From positions 1-16,422 of the forward strand of contig URVA01000023.1 of the NCBI GenBank assembly GCA_900551155.1: DNA of 16,422 nt, written 5' to 3'. This DNA comes from an uncultured Eggerthella sp. GTDB taxonomy: Bacteria > Actinomycetota > Coriobacteriia > Coriobacteriales > Eggerthellaceae. This document shows, one piece after another, positions 7,131 to 14,919 of the stretch (within the stretch, counting starts at the first letter, position 1; the number at the start of each line of letters is the position of its first letter). Both the position numbers and the translations under genes were made by a program. The notes below the pieces were generated by a model. It ran no database searches. It was not told where the DNA came from and worked only from the letters and a program-made list of their open reading frames with translations.

Positions 7131-8018
7131 TCAAAGAGATTCGCATTCGCAAGCATAGAAAAATGCAATCTCTTTTTTATAGCCAGATAATTCGTTAGGC
7201 GTTTCCAAAATACAGGGTAAACCCTTTAATTTCGGATGGAGCACTACCCTAGCTAGAGCATCTGATCCTATTTCACCTTCGCCAATGCGTGCATGGCGGT
7301 CTTTGTGAGAGCCTCTTGGATTAAGCGAATCGTTAATGTGCAGAGCGCGAAGTCTCTCTAGCCCTAACACCGCATCAAACTCTTCAAGGACTCCCTCTAA
7401 ATCATTGACGATATCGTATCCCGCATCCCAAACATGACAGGTATCGAGACAAATGCCAACCTTATCTTTCAGGTCGACTTTTTTGATAATAGAAGCAAGT
7501 TCCTCGAAAGAAGACCCTACTTCACTTCCCTTACCTGCCATAGTTTCAAGCAAAAGCGTTGTGGTTTGATCTTGTTTAAGTACCGCGTTAAGTACTTCTG
7601 CAATCTGTTCAATGCCCACCTGAATTCCTTGGCCTACATGGGATCCGGGGTGGATATTAAAGAGCTGATGCGGCGTGTATTCCATACGTCGCAAATCTTC
7701 CTCTAGCGCCTGAAAAGCAAAGGCGCGCACGTGTTGTTTCGCCGAACAGGGATTAACGGTGTATGAGCCATGAGCTACGATGCGCACAATTCCCGCCTCT
7801 TCGGCGGCACGGGCAAACGATTCAATATCTGCTTGATCAATTGCTTTTGCCTTGCCACCACGAGGATTTCGGGTAAAGAAGGCAAAGGTATGAGCGCCTA
7901 TTGATTGGGCTGTTTTCGCCATTGCGGTATAACCATTTGCAGAAGAAAGATGACAACCCATAACAATAGAAGGATTGACCGAAGATACTACCGACTGTAC
8001 TGCATTTTCTTTGCCCAC
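7131..8018 (-). CDS. nfo: Endonuclease IV (AP endonuclease)
   Basis: Zinc-dependent enzyme that cuts DNA at abasic sites in base excision repair. All nine metal ligands of the family can be placed: H83, H123, E158, D192, H195, H227, D240, H242 and E272. They sit in FNIHPGSH (120-127), LLLETMAGKGSEVG (155-168), GICLDTCHVWDAGYD (188-202) and HINDS (227-231) to DRHARIG (240-246). Length is 295 against 285 for E. coli Nfo. The start is GTG at 8018 with a weak AAGAG upstream; the ATG at residue 20 has no ribosome-binding site but lies near the usual family start, so the first 15-19 residues are uncertain. It follows recN after 33 bases on the same strand and is probably co-transcribed with it. Confidence 0.95.
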   Translation of the reverse strand: MGKENAVQSVVSSVNPSIVMGCHLSSANGYTAMAKTAQSIGAHTFAFFTRNPRGGKAKAIDQADIESFARAAEEAGIVRIVAHGSYTVNPCSAKQHVRAFAFQALEEDLRRMEYTPHQLFNIHPGSHVGQGIQVGIEQIAEVLNAVLKQDQTTTLLLETMAGKGSEVGSSFEELASIIKKVDLKDKVGICLDTCHVWDAGYDIVNDLEGVLEEFDAVLGLERLRALHINDSLNPRGSHKDRHARIGEGEIGSDALARVVLHPKLKGLPCILETPNELSGYKKEIAFFYACECESL

Positions 8019-8051
8019 TGATTAGCTCTTTTCTTACATCCCTTTGCGTGC

Positions 8052-9677
8052 TTATCGCTTTCGTTCATCCAGTAATTCACGCGCATGGCCAAGTGAAGTC
8101 TCATTAACTTCGCCAGAAAGCATGCGCGCAATTTCTTGAACACGATCATCGCCAGATATGCAGGTCAAAGAGGTCTTCGGCATATCTTCGTTGCTCTTCG
8201 TTACCAGATAATGAGCATCTCCACACACTGCCACTTGCGGCAAGTGCGTAACAACAATAACCTGATGAGTATCTGCTAAATCGCGAAGAACATCAGCTAA
8301 GGACCGAGCCGTTGAACCGCCAACGCCCGCATCTATTTCATCAAAAACAAGGGTATCTACTTTATCGCTTTCCCCTAAAACCACTTTAAGCGCAAGCATA
8401 ATGCGACTCATTTCGCCGCCAGAAGCAATTTTTTGCAATCGTTGAGGTTTCATGGCTTCGCCTGCTGCGTACATAAGCTCGCAGGTATGAGGACCCCACG
8501 AATCCCACTGATCGCGCGGAAGAGTGACCAGATCTGCTTCAAGTTTTGCCGAGCCCATTTCGAGTCGAGCCATCTGCTTTTGAACTTCATCTAAAAACTG
8601 AGGAATCACCGCTTTGCGTGCTTTTTCCAAATCGCGCGCTGCAACCAGAAGTTCTTCTTCTGCAGCAGAGCGCCTCTTACGCGCTTGCGCAATAAGCTCA
8701 TCGCGGCCTTCATATTCGGCAAGCTTGGCTTCAGATTCTTCTCGCAGAGCAAACACGTCTTCCATGCGAGGACCAAAACCACGCATCAAACCCTGCAAAG
8801 AAGCCATGCGTGTTTGCACTTCTTCGAGCTCTTCTCCTGAAAATTCTACCTGGTCACGATAGGTTGCCATACTTCTTGCAACATCTTCCAAGGCAAAATA
8901 CGCTTCTCGAACCGTGTTGCTCTGCTCTTCGACTCCCCCGTCTACCGCCGCAATACGATCAAGTGAAGATAGAGCGCCTTCAAGCTTTTCTAAAACACCC
9001 TCAGAAGTACTCAGAAGCGTTTGAACCTGGGCTGCTTCCATCCGCAGCATTTCTGCGTTCTCCAAACGGGGAAGTTGTGTTTGTAAGTCTTCGTATTCGC
9101 CAGGCTGAGGATCTATCGCAGCAATCTGATCCAAGGCAAAACGAGCACGATCAAGTTCAACACTATCTGCTGATTCCAATTCAATCAATCTATCGAGCTC
9201 TGCCTGAGCTTCATTAACAAGATCAAAGTTTGTTTGATATTTCTCTAGGTACGGAAGGACCGCATCACCTGCCCACGCATCAAGCAGCTGTCGCTGATAT
9301 GCTGGAGAAAGTAGATGCTGATGCTCGTGTTGTCCACACAAATCTACATGGCTACCAATTCGCATTGCCAGTTCTTTAACCGAAGCTAAAGAGCCATCAA
9401 TACTCACCCGTGATCTGCCCTGCACACCAACACGACGAGCAGCGACTATCCCTTCTTCTTCACCTTCAAAAAAGAAACGCCCTTCAACGTTTAGTTCCTC
9501 TGCCCCTTCACGCACCAAACCCGCATCAGAACGTTCTCCGATAAGTAGCTTAAGGGCATTGAGCAGTGCTGTTTTGCCCGTACCTGTTTCACCCGTTATT
9601 ACCGTAAGCGATTTATGCGGAGCAAACTGTGCTTCATGAATAAGCGCGACATCACGAATATGAATTTCATCAATCAT
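8052..9677 (-). CDS. recN: DNA repair protein RecN
   Basis: SMC-like ATPase acting early in double-strand break repair. Walker A GETGTGKT is at residues 29-36; long coiled-coil segments of Glu, Arg, Leu and Ala fill the middle; the ABC signature SGGEMSR begins near 419 and Walker B LVFDEIDAG near 443, followed by VIVVTHLPQVA. Length 541 is close to E. coli RecN (553). The frame is open to an ATG at 9773, but the family start MIDEIHIRD is at 9677 and is preceded by AAGGGAATTTTC, a good ribosome-binding site, so 9677 is chosen. The promoter should lie in 9678-9770 (TAGAAT at 9724-9729 is a possible -10), and I saw no clear LexA-type box there. Forms a repair pair with nfo. Confidence 0.96.
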   Translation of the reverse strand: MIDEIHIRDVALIHEAQFAPHKSLTVITGETGTGKTALLNALKLLIGERSDAGLVREGAEELNVEGRFFFEGEEEGIVAARRVGVQGRSRVSIDGSLASVKELAMRIGSHVDLCGQHEHQHLLSPAYQRQLLDAWAGDAVLPYLEKYQTNFDLVNEAQAELDRLIELESADSVELDRARFALDQIAAIDPQPGEYEDLQTQLPRLENAEMLRMEAAQVQTLLSTSEGVLEKLEGALSSLDRIAAVDGGVEEQSNTVREAYFALEDVARSMATYRDQVEFSGEELEEVQTRMASLQGLMRGFGPRMEDVFALREESEAKLAEYEGRDELIAQARKRRSAAEEELLVAARDLEKARKAVIPQFLDEVQKQMARLEMGSAKLEADLVTLPRDQWDSWGPHTCELMYAAGEAMKPQRLQKIASGGEMSRIMLALKVVLGESDKVDTLVFDEIDAGVGGSTARSLADVLRDLADTHQVIVVTHLPQVAVCGDAHYLVTKSNEDMPKTSLTCISGDDRVQEIARMLSGEVNETSLGHARELLDERKR

Positions 9678-9798
9678 GAAAATTCCCTTACCAACAATTG
9701 TGCGATAGTGGTGTGCTTGTTTGATTCTACGACAGAAAACCTTACAGAAATACAAAAGAACACTTAAATGCAAAGCTTATGTATAAGCAGGCATGATT

Positions 9799-9804
9799 TA
9801 TACT
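9799..9804 (+). promoter_or_regulatory. Possible -10 element of cca
   Basis: TATACT on the plus strand, with transcription expected near 9811 and a leader of about 24 nt before the GTG at 9835. No good -35 is seen. The recN-cca divergent gap (9678-9834) otherwise shows no recognised element. Confidence 0.3.
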
Positions 9805-9834
9805 ATAAGTCCACGCGAGGGGAAAGGGGATTTT

Positions 9835-11217
9835 GTGTCTTTAGATAATTCACTACATACAACCGCCTATCCCCTCCTTTCCAAAATTCCCCAACCCGTG
9901 ACTCGCATTATTTCTTGCCTTGAAGAAGCGGGATTTGAAGCATGGATTGTCGGCGGTTTTGTACGTGATGCGCTTCGAAACGTCACTCCCCATGATGCTG
10001 ATATCGCCACTAATGCTCGCTGGGAAACCGTTGCTAAACTTGCACGCAATCAGGGATATGCCGTATACGAAACTGGTATCAAACATGGCACGGTTACCGT
10101 AGTCTGCGATAACTATCCTCTCGAAATAACCACCTTTAGAAGCGAGGCGCCCTACAAGGATCATCGCCATCCCAGTGCGGTAACCTTTGTTTCATCCATC
10201 ACTGAAGACCTTGCCCGCCGTGATTTCACCATTAATGCTATGGCGTTTCATCCTGAACGCGGATTGGTGGATCCGTATAACGGACAAAAAGATTTGCAGG
10301 ATCACATTATTCGCTGTGTAGGAAGCCCTCTCCAGCGTTTCGAAGAAGATGCCCTGCGCATTGTGCGAGCTCTCAGATTCGCTTCACAGCTTTCCTTTTC
10401 GCTTGCTATCGATACCGAAAACGCCCTTTTCGAAAAGGCTCCTACCTTAACGCAGGTTGCAGGAGAGCGCTTATCGGTTGAATTGGAAGGAATGCTTTGC
10501 GGAGAAAATATTCGCAAAGTATTGGTTACCTATGCCGAGGTGCTTAGCCCTATTCTCCCCCAGCTTCATAAAATGAAAGGATTCGATCAGCATAATCGTT
10601 GGCATATCTATGACGTCTTGGAACATACCGCTTGCGTTGTAGAAAACACACCAGCTAAGCCTTTAGTTCGCTGGGCTGCTCTTTTTCATGATGCTGGCAA
10701 ACCGGATACCTTTTTCCGTGACAAAAACGGCACTGGGCACATGCCAGGACACCCTCTTGCGAGCATCGATCATCTTCGTGAAGCCGCAAAGCGCTTCCAT
10801 TTCAGTCGAAAGAAGCTTCACGATCTAGAACTCCTTGTCCGCTATCATGATGATCACCCAAAGCCCACCCGTAAAGATGTATGCATACTCTTTGGCAAGC
10901 TGGAAGAAAGCGACGAACTCTTTCATGTCATGTGCGATTTAATGCGCGCCGATGCGCTTGGTCAAGCACCCTTTAGCCATAAACGCGTTAACACCATCAA
11001 CGAAGTTGAGCAGATCTTTAATGACATGCGCGACGAAGGCGCCTGTCTCTCAGCACATGATCTGCCTATTACGGGAAAAGACCTTATTGATTTGGGGGTT
11101 CCAGCAGGTCCTCAAGTTGGCTTATTGCTCAATGAAGTTTTTGCCGCTGTTGCCAACGAAAAGATTGAGGCAGAACGCAACGCGCTTCTTACCTATGCAC
11201 AAAAACTTATCCGTTAG
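9835..11217 (+). CDS. cca: CCA tRNA nucleotidyltransferase (class II, with HD domain)
   Basis: Adds or repairs the 3' CCA end of tRNAs. Numbered from the GTG at 9835 (460 residues): nucleotidyltransferase motif GGFVRD (40-45), catalytic DAD (54-56), RRDFTINAM (128-136), the template motif EDALR (171-175, EDxxR type, which favours a CCA-adding enzyme over a poly(A) polymerase), and an HD domain with HD at 285-286 in ALFHDAGKP. The GTG has AAAGGGG five bases before it, whereas the upstream in-frame ATG at 9793 has only a weak site and precedes a possible -10 element. A start at 9793 (474 residues) cannot be excluded. Its 3' end overlaps the convergent thiD by 11 bp. One of only two plus-strand genes here; rnpB is the other. 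Confidence 0.94.
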   Translation: MSLDNSLHTTAYPLLSKIPQPVTRIISCLEEAGFEAWIVGGFVRDALRNVTPHDADIATNARWETVAKLARNQGYAVYETGIKHGTVTVVCDNYPLEITTFRSEAPYKDHRHPSAVTFVSSITEDLARRDFTINAMAFHPERGLVDPYNGQKDLQDHIIRCVGSPLQRFEEDALRIVRALRFASQLSFSLAIDTENALFEKAPTLTQVAGERLSVELEGMLCGENIRKVLVTYAEVLSPILPQLHKMKGFDQHNRWHIYDVLEHTACVVENTPAKPLVRWAALFHDAGKPDTFFRDKNGTGHMPGHPLASIDHLREAAKRFHFSRKKLHDLELLVRYHDDHPKPTRKDVCILFGKLEESDELFHVMCDLMRADALGQAPFSHKRVNTINEVEQIFNDMRDEGACLSAHDLPITGKDLIDLGVPAGPQVGLLLNEVFAAVANEKIEAERNALLTYAQKLIR

Positions 11218-12004
11218 TGCCGTATGCCCACATATGATTAACCGGTCCTGATCCCTCGCCTAAATCGAGATCATGAATAAGCGCACCTGTTAAATAACGT
11301 TTTGCACGAGCTACCGCTTCTGCTAGAGGAAGACCTTTTGCTAAATAGGCAGCAATAGCAGATGAGAGCGTGCATCCCGTTCCGTGGGTATTGTTTGTTT
11401 TCACGCGAGAAGCGCGGAACCATTCCGTGTCGTCTTCACTCATGACCAAAACATCATCGGCACATGTTTGAAGATGGCCCCCCTTGACCAGTACCGCCTT
11501 GGCACCGCGATTACAAAGAACAACTCCCGCCGCGACCATATCATCTTCTGTTTCAATCGGCACGCCAGAAAGCGCTTGCGCTTCTGGAATATTAGGAGTT
11601 ATTACCTCAGCTAGTGGAATCAATTCTTTCTTTAGCGCAGCTACTGCTCCATCTTCTGAAAGAGACGCACCAGAAGTGGCTACCATTACAGGATCGAGCA
11701 CTACGTGTTCTGCTTGCCAGCCTCGAAGCGCACGTGCCACGGCACAAACGGATTCCTCGTTGGGCAACATGCCAATCTTTACTGCATCGGGACGAATATC
11801 CGAAAACACGCTTTCTATCTGTTGAGATATGAATTCTGGCGGTGTAGGTAGCACTCCCTGAACACCTTGGGTATTCTGAGCAGTCAGCGCAGTAATTACC
11901 GTTTCAGCATAAACGCCCAGCGCAGTCATTGCTTTAATATCTGCTTGAATTCCAGCTCCACCACTCGAATCAGAGCCCGCAATACTTAATACGCAAGGAA
12001 TCAT
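11207..12004 (-). CDS. thiD: Hydroxymethylpyrimidine / phosphomethylpyrimidine kinase ThiD
   Basis: Ribokinase-family enzyme that phosphorylates HMP-P to HMP-PP for thiamine synthesis. Visible: GSDSSGGAGIQADIK (10-24), VVLDPVMVATSG, ITPNIPEAQ, and the C-terminal anion hole and catalytic region THGTGCTLSSAIAAYLAKG. Length 265 is normal. The frame is open to 12097, but those 31 extra residues overlap the end of thiC and do not resemble ThiD; the ATG at 12004 matches the family start. It lies 22 bases after the thiC stop and is surely on the same riboswitch-controlled transcript. The ribosome-binding site is weak, so translation may depend on ribosomes coming from thiC. Confidence 0.95.
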   Translation of the reverse strand: MIPCVLSIAGSDSSGGAGIQADIKAMTALGVYAETVITALTAQNTQGVQGVLPTPPEFISQQIESVFSDIRPDAVKIGMLPNEESVCAVARALRGWQAEHVVLDPVMVATSGASLSEDGAVAALKKELIPLAEVITPNIPEAQALSGVPIETEDDMVAAGVVLCNRGAKAVLVKGGHLQTCADDVLVMSEDDTEWFRASRVKTNNTHGTGCTLSSAIAAYLAKGLPLAEAVARAKRYLTGALIHDLDLGEGSGPVNHMWAYGTNG

Positions 12005-12026
12005 CGTGCACTCGCTTTCGGATGAA

Positions 12027-13376
12027 TTAATACTCTGTTGGATTATTATCTTGAGGCTTATTATCCCGCGAAGTGTCCAATTCGTCACCAAGATCAATTA
12101 CCAATCCATCCATGATGGTATTAACCGTTCGAACCGCACACATCTTTCCGCACATCGTACAGGTTCCCTCATTTGAAGGAGGAGCGCTTTCGAAGTATTT
12201 TCTTGGCTTAACAGGATCGATAGCAAGAGAGAACATCTCTTCCCAGTCTACCCTTCTGCGAGCATCGCTCATGCGATTATCCACATCGCGTGCATGGGGA
12301 ATACCCTTTGCAATATCTGCCGCATGAGCTGCAATTTTAGTTGCCACTAAACCTTCACGCACATCATTGGCATCGGGAAGGCGTAGGTGCTCGGCAGGCG
12401 TTACATAACATAAAAAGTCTGCGCCACTTGATGCTGCCACAGCACCACCAATAGCAGCCGTAATATGATCATAGCCAGGTGCAATATCGGTCACCAAAGG
12501 ACCTAGCACATAAAATGGTGCATTGTGGCATAGGCGCTTTTCCATCTTCATGTTGGCTGCTATTTCGTCAAGCGCCATATGGCCAGGGCCCTCAACCATA
12601 ACCTGAACCCCAGCATCCCAAGCACGCTTGGTCAGTTTTCCAATCTCTATCAGCTCAGCAATCTGACCAGCATCGCTAGCGTCATAAGTGCAGCCTGGTC
12701 GCATCGCATCACCAATACTGATGGTTACATCATATTCATGCAGAATTTCCAGAACTTCATCATAGTGTTCATAGAAAGGATTTTCGTTTCCTGTTGCTTC
12801 CATCCAGGCAAAAATAAGAGACCCACCACGCGAAACAATGTTCATTAATCGACCTGTTTCTTTAAACGACTCAATTACGCGGCGATTCATACCTGCATGC
12901 ACGGTAACAAAATCAACACCATCTTCGGCGTGAGCACGAATTACGTCCAAAAAATCTTGCGCCGTAATACCAATAAGGGGCTTTTCCAAATAGCCAATAG
13001 CATCGTACATAGGAACCGTCCCAATCATGGCTGGAGACATCGCTAAGAGCTTGCGACGAAACTCTCGCGTCTTACCATGATTACTTAAGTCCATAATGCC
13101 CTCGGCACCCAATTCAATGGCAACGCGTGCTTTTTCTAGCTCCATTTCTTCATCCATCAGGTCACCTGAAATACCCAGGTTGACATTGACCTTAGTACGA
13201 AGACCTTCACCAACACCTTCAGGATCAAGAGTGGTGTGATTAATATTTGCTGGAATAGCTATGCGTCCCGCTGCTACTGCATCACGAATTTCTTCAGGAG
13301 TTTTATATTCTTTGGCAGCAACCGCTTTCATTTCGGGCGTACAAATGCCTGCGCGCGCTGCATCGATCTGCGTCAT
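12027..13376 (-). CDS. thiC: Phosphomethylpyrimidine synthase ThiC
   Basis: Radical-SAM enzyme that rearranges aminoimidazole ribotide into HMP-P, the pyrimidine half of thiamine. It matches the family throughout: IPANINHTTL (41-50), KVNVNLGISGD, GAEGIMDLSNHG, VTVHAGMN, SIGDAMRPGC, VMVEGPGHMALDEI, LGPLVTDIAPGYDHITAAIGG. The C-terminal iron-sulfur motif CTMCGKMC has C406, C409 and C413, i.e. CX2CX3C; the E. coli and B. subtilis enzymes have CX2CX4C. At 449 residues it is shorter than those enzymes, fitting the short ThiC branch. The ATG at 13376 is six bases after AGGGAG, which itself is part of the TPP riboswitch upstream. Confidence 0.97.
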   Translation of the reverse strand: MTQIDAARAGICTPEMKAVAAKEYKTPEEIRDAVAAGRIAIPANINHTTLDPEGVGEGLRTKVNVNLGISGDLMDEEMELEKARVAIELGAEGIMDLSNHGKTREFRRKLLAMSPAMIGTVPMYDAIGYLEKPLIGITAQDFLDVIRAHAEDGVDFVTVHAGMNRRVIESFKETGRLMNIVSRGGSLIFAWMEATGNENPFYEHYDEVLEILHEYDVTISIGDAMRPGCTYDASDAGQIAELIEIGKLTKRAWDAGVQVMVEGPGHMALDEIAANMKMEKRLCHNAPFYVLGPLVTDIAPGYDHITAAIGGAVAASSGADFLCYVTPAEHLRLPDANDVREGLVATKIAAHAADIAKGIPHARDVDNRMSDARRRVDWEEMFSLAIDPVKPRKYFESAPPSNEGTCTMCGKMCAVRTVNTIMDGLVIDLGDELDTSRDNKPQDNNPTEY

Positions 13377-13380
13377 TAGT

Positions 13381-13462
13381 GACTCCCTTCGCTGGAATTA
13401 TCCATATCAGGTTCATAGGGTCGAAGCTTTCGCTTCCTCTCAGCAAAAATAAGCTCCCCTTT
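13381..13462 (-). promoter_or_regulatory. TPP riboswitch (THI element) controlling thiC-thiD
   Basis: Read on the minus strand: AAGGGGAGC, then GCTGAGAGG, a short hairpin GAAGCGAAAGCTTC, ACCC, GAACCTGATATGGATAAT, and CCAGCGAAGGGAG. These are the conserved blocks of the TPP aptamer in the right order. The last strand AAGGGAG is also the thiC Shine-Dalgarno, ending six bases before the ATG. No separate terminator hairpin fits between aptamer and start codon, so control is most likely by hiding the ribosome-binding site when TPP is bound. Confidence 0.95.
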
Positions 13463-13475
13463 ATGTAATGTAGGT

Positions 13476-13481
13476 ATTGTA
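13476..13481 (-). promoter_or_regulatory. Possible -10 element for thiC-thiD
   Basis: TACAAT on the minus strand; transcription would begin near 13469, just before the riboswitch. The -35 region (TATTCT at 17 bases) is a poor match. The same TACAAT hexamer precedes rpmE and rnpB. Confidence 0.45.
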
Positions 13482-13571
13482 GTGCCATTTTCAATAAAAG
13501 AATACGCGCGTTTGTGAACGTGACAAAAATGTTGCTTAGGGGGAAAGCAGGGCACGCGCATCAAAACAGCC

Positions 13572-14249
13572 TTATCGCTCTGACAAACGATCGTAGTAAA
13601 CATGGGGAAGTTCTTTTAGAGGAAACGTTACCCACAGCGATCCTTCCTCTAAAGAAATACGCGCAGGCCTTCCTTTCAATTCGTTAGAAATTCCCCAGAG
13701 CGCTCTATTTGTGCAGGTAGCACCATCGAGGGTCCATTCAAGCCCTTCCTCCTTTACGCCAATTGCCGTATCGCTATGGGAAAGTACCGAGCAGACACCG
13801 CTTGCACCTTCAGAAAAAGAAAGAGACGAAAAGGGTCCTGGCGCTACCACAGGAGCAATGGCTTCATCTTCCTCAATTCCCCAAATACAAACCCCCTGCT
13901 TAGCAGCCTGAATCAAAAGCTGCATATTGCCAATAGTATGGTCAAGCCTGCCGACAAAAGCATTACAAACCACCAGTTCATCATATCCGCAACGGATGGC
14001 ATGATGAATTGCTAGATCCATATCGGTAAAATCTTTATGGGTGTCATATTGATACACGAAAGGATGATCAGGAGTAGCTCCAAGTGAATCAAAATCGCCA
14101 AACACCGCATCCACCACAAGAGAACGCTTCACTGCTTGAGCATATCCGCCATCAACGGCATACAATGCATCAAAAGATTGTGTTTTCAGCACATAGTCAA
14201 GCCCTTCGCCTGTCGAAGGCGCTGCTCCTATCAATAAGCATCGCTTCAT
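13572..14249 (-). CDS. thiN: Thiamine pyrophosphokinase (thiamine diphosphokinase)
   Basis: Transfers pyrophosphate from ATP to thiamine to give the cofactor TPP. Family motifs in order: an N-terminal LIGAAPS, AVDGGYAQAV, FGDFDSLG, the metal/thiamine loop KDFTDMDLAIHHA, and GRLDHTIGNMQLL, then a beta-rich C-terminal half including LSHSDTAIGV and ISNEL. Length 225 is typical. Of two ATGs, the one at 14249 has AAAGGG six bases before it, while for the ATG at 14255 the site would touch the start codon, so 14249 is chosen. It is upstream of the TPP riboswitch and so is not controlled by it. It is divergent from rnpB. Confidence 0.93.
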   Translation of the reverse strand: MKRCLLIGAAPSTGEGLDYVLKTQSFDALYAVDGGYAQAVKRSLVVDAVFGDFDSLGATPDHPFVYQYDTHKDFTDMDLAIHHAIRCGYDELVVCNAFVGRLDHTIGNMQLLIQAAKQGVCIWGIEEDEAIAPVVAPGPFSSLSFSEGASGVCSVLSHSDTAIGVKEEGLEWTLDGATCTNRALWGISNELKGRPARISLEEGSLWVTFPLKELPHVYYDRLSER

Positions 14250-14281
14250 AATCATCCCTTTCCAAAGCTACCCTCATACTA

Positions 14282-14297
14282 ACCCATTATTATGGGT
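14282..14297. repeat. Inverted repeat in the thiN-rnpB divergent region
   Basis: ACCCAT, TATT, ATGGGT: a perfect 6-bp inverted repeat between the start of thiN and the rnpB -10 box. It is placed where an operator could act on either promoter, but no regulator is implied by the sequence. Confidence 0.35.
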
Positions 14298-14315
14298 AAG
14301 TTCCTTGCAGTCTGA

Positions 14316-14321
14316 TACAAT
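14316..14321 (+). promoter_or_regulatory. Likely -10 element of rnpB
   Basis: TACAAT ends eight bases before the expected 5' end of the RNA (about 14330). No convincing -35 hexamer is present at 16-18 bases. Confidence 0.5.
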
Positions 14322-14329
14322 AGCTGCTC

Positions 14330-14703
14330 GGAGTGGGTCGGGCAATCGCGTGCTATGCATGAGGAAAGTCCGGGCTTCAAAAGGCAAGATGCCAGCTAAC
14401 AGCTGGGCGGGGTGACCCGACGGATAGTGCCACAGAAAAGAAAACTCCCCCGCTGCCCTCAATGGTAAACTGGACATTCAGTTGCTATTGAAGGCAGCGG
14501 GAGAAAAGCTGAAACGGTGCGGTAAAAGCGCACCAGTGCATTGGCAACAATGCAGCTTGGTAAACCCCATCTGAAGCAAGCGCAAATAGGAACGCCATGC
14601 GGCCGCCTTTCCGCGCGTTCGGGTTGCGTGCTTGAGTTGCGTGGTGACACGTAATCGAGATAAATGGTTGCCGATTACAGAACCCGGCTTATAGACCCAC
14701 TCT
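14330..14703 (+). ncRNA. rnpB: RNase P RNA component, bacterial type A-like
   Basis: Catalytic RNA that removes the 5' leader of pre-tRNAs. The ends pair as P1: GAGTGGGTC (14331-14339) with GACCCACTC (14694-14702). The universally conserved stretches are present in order: GAGGAAAGTCCGGGCT (14361-14376), AGTGCCACAGAAA (about 14427-14439), GCTGAAACGGTGCGGTAAAAG (around 14508-14527), TAAACCCC (14561-14568), GAGATAAATGGTTGCC (near 14657) and ACAGAACCCGGCTTATA (14677-14693). A long P12 stem (CTCCCCCGCTGCC with GGCAGCGGGAG) is evident. Exact ends are approximate. P1 is followed at once by a T-rich run (TTTTTCTTTCTTTCTT), which may help termination. Confidence 0.97.
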
Positions 14704-14840
14704 TTTTCTTTCTTTCTTGATACTCTTCCAGAAAGCCCTTGGGATCTTTAGCGACCTCACTCCTGCTACCCTTACCTGTTGCGTCTTTGGCCTATAACCC
14801 GCATCTTTAGCTTCATCTTCCCTGAAAGCGCAGCAAAGAA
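14703..14840. other. Gap between rnpB and the divIVA terminator; pyrimidine-rich, possible decayed coding remnant
   Basis: No intact gene. On the plus strand it is C/T-rich and G-poor, which would suit Rho-dependent termination of rnpB. On the minus strand it reads like broken coding sequence: EDEAKDAGYRPK in one frame, then KDPKGFLEEYQERKKKSG in the next frame, without a start codon in the second frame and with a TAG ahead of it. Purine-rich strands give such residues easily by chance, so both readings are tentative. Confidence 0.3.
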
Positions 14841-14881
14841 AAATGCAGCACCACCGCTCAAAAGTGCGATAGTGCTGCATT
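14841..14881 (-). terminator. Intrinsic terminator of divIVA
   Basis: On the minus strand AATGCAGCAC (14872-14881) and GTGCTGCATT (14842-14851) form a perfect 10-bp stem with a 20-base loop, followed by TTTCTTT. It lies 38 bases after the divIVA stop. The plus-strand side has no T-run, so it works for divIVA rather than rnpB. Confidence 0.75.
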
Positions 14882-14919
14882 ACCTATGGTAAAAAAGTTC
14901 AAATTCGTAGACGTTTTGC

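Noticed and set aside
8810..9217. 135-codon plus-strand open frame opposite recN
   Set aside because: Antisense shadow within the RecN coiled-coil region.
9678..9773. Upstream extension of recN to an ATG at 9773 (32 more residues)
   Set aside because: The extra residues do not resemble RecN, and the ATG at 9677 has a good ribosome-binding site and the family start.
9793..9834. ATG at 9793 as the cca start
   Set aside because: Weak ribosome-binding site and a possible -10 box just after it; the GTG at 9835 has a strong site. Not fully excluded.
12005..12097. Upstream extension of thiD to 12097
   Set aside because: It overlaps the thiC coding end by about 70 bases; the known ThiD start is at 12004.
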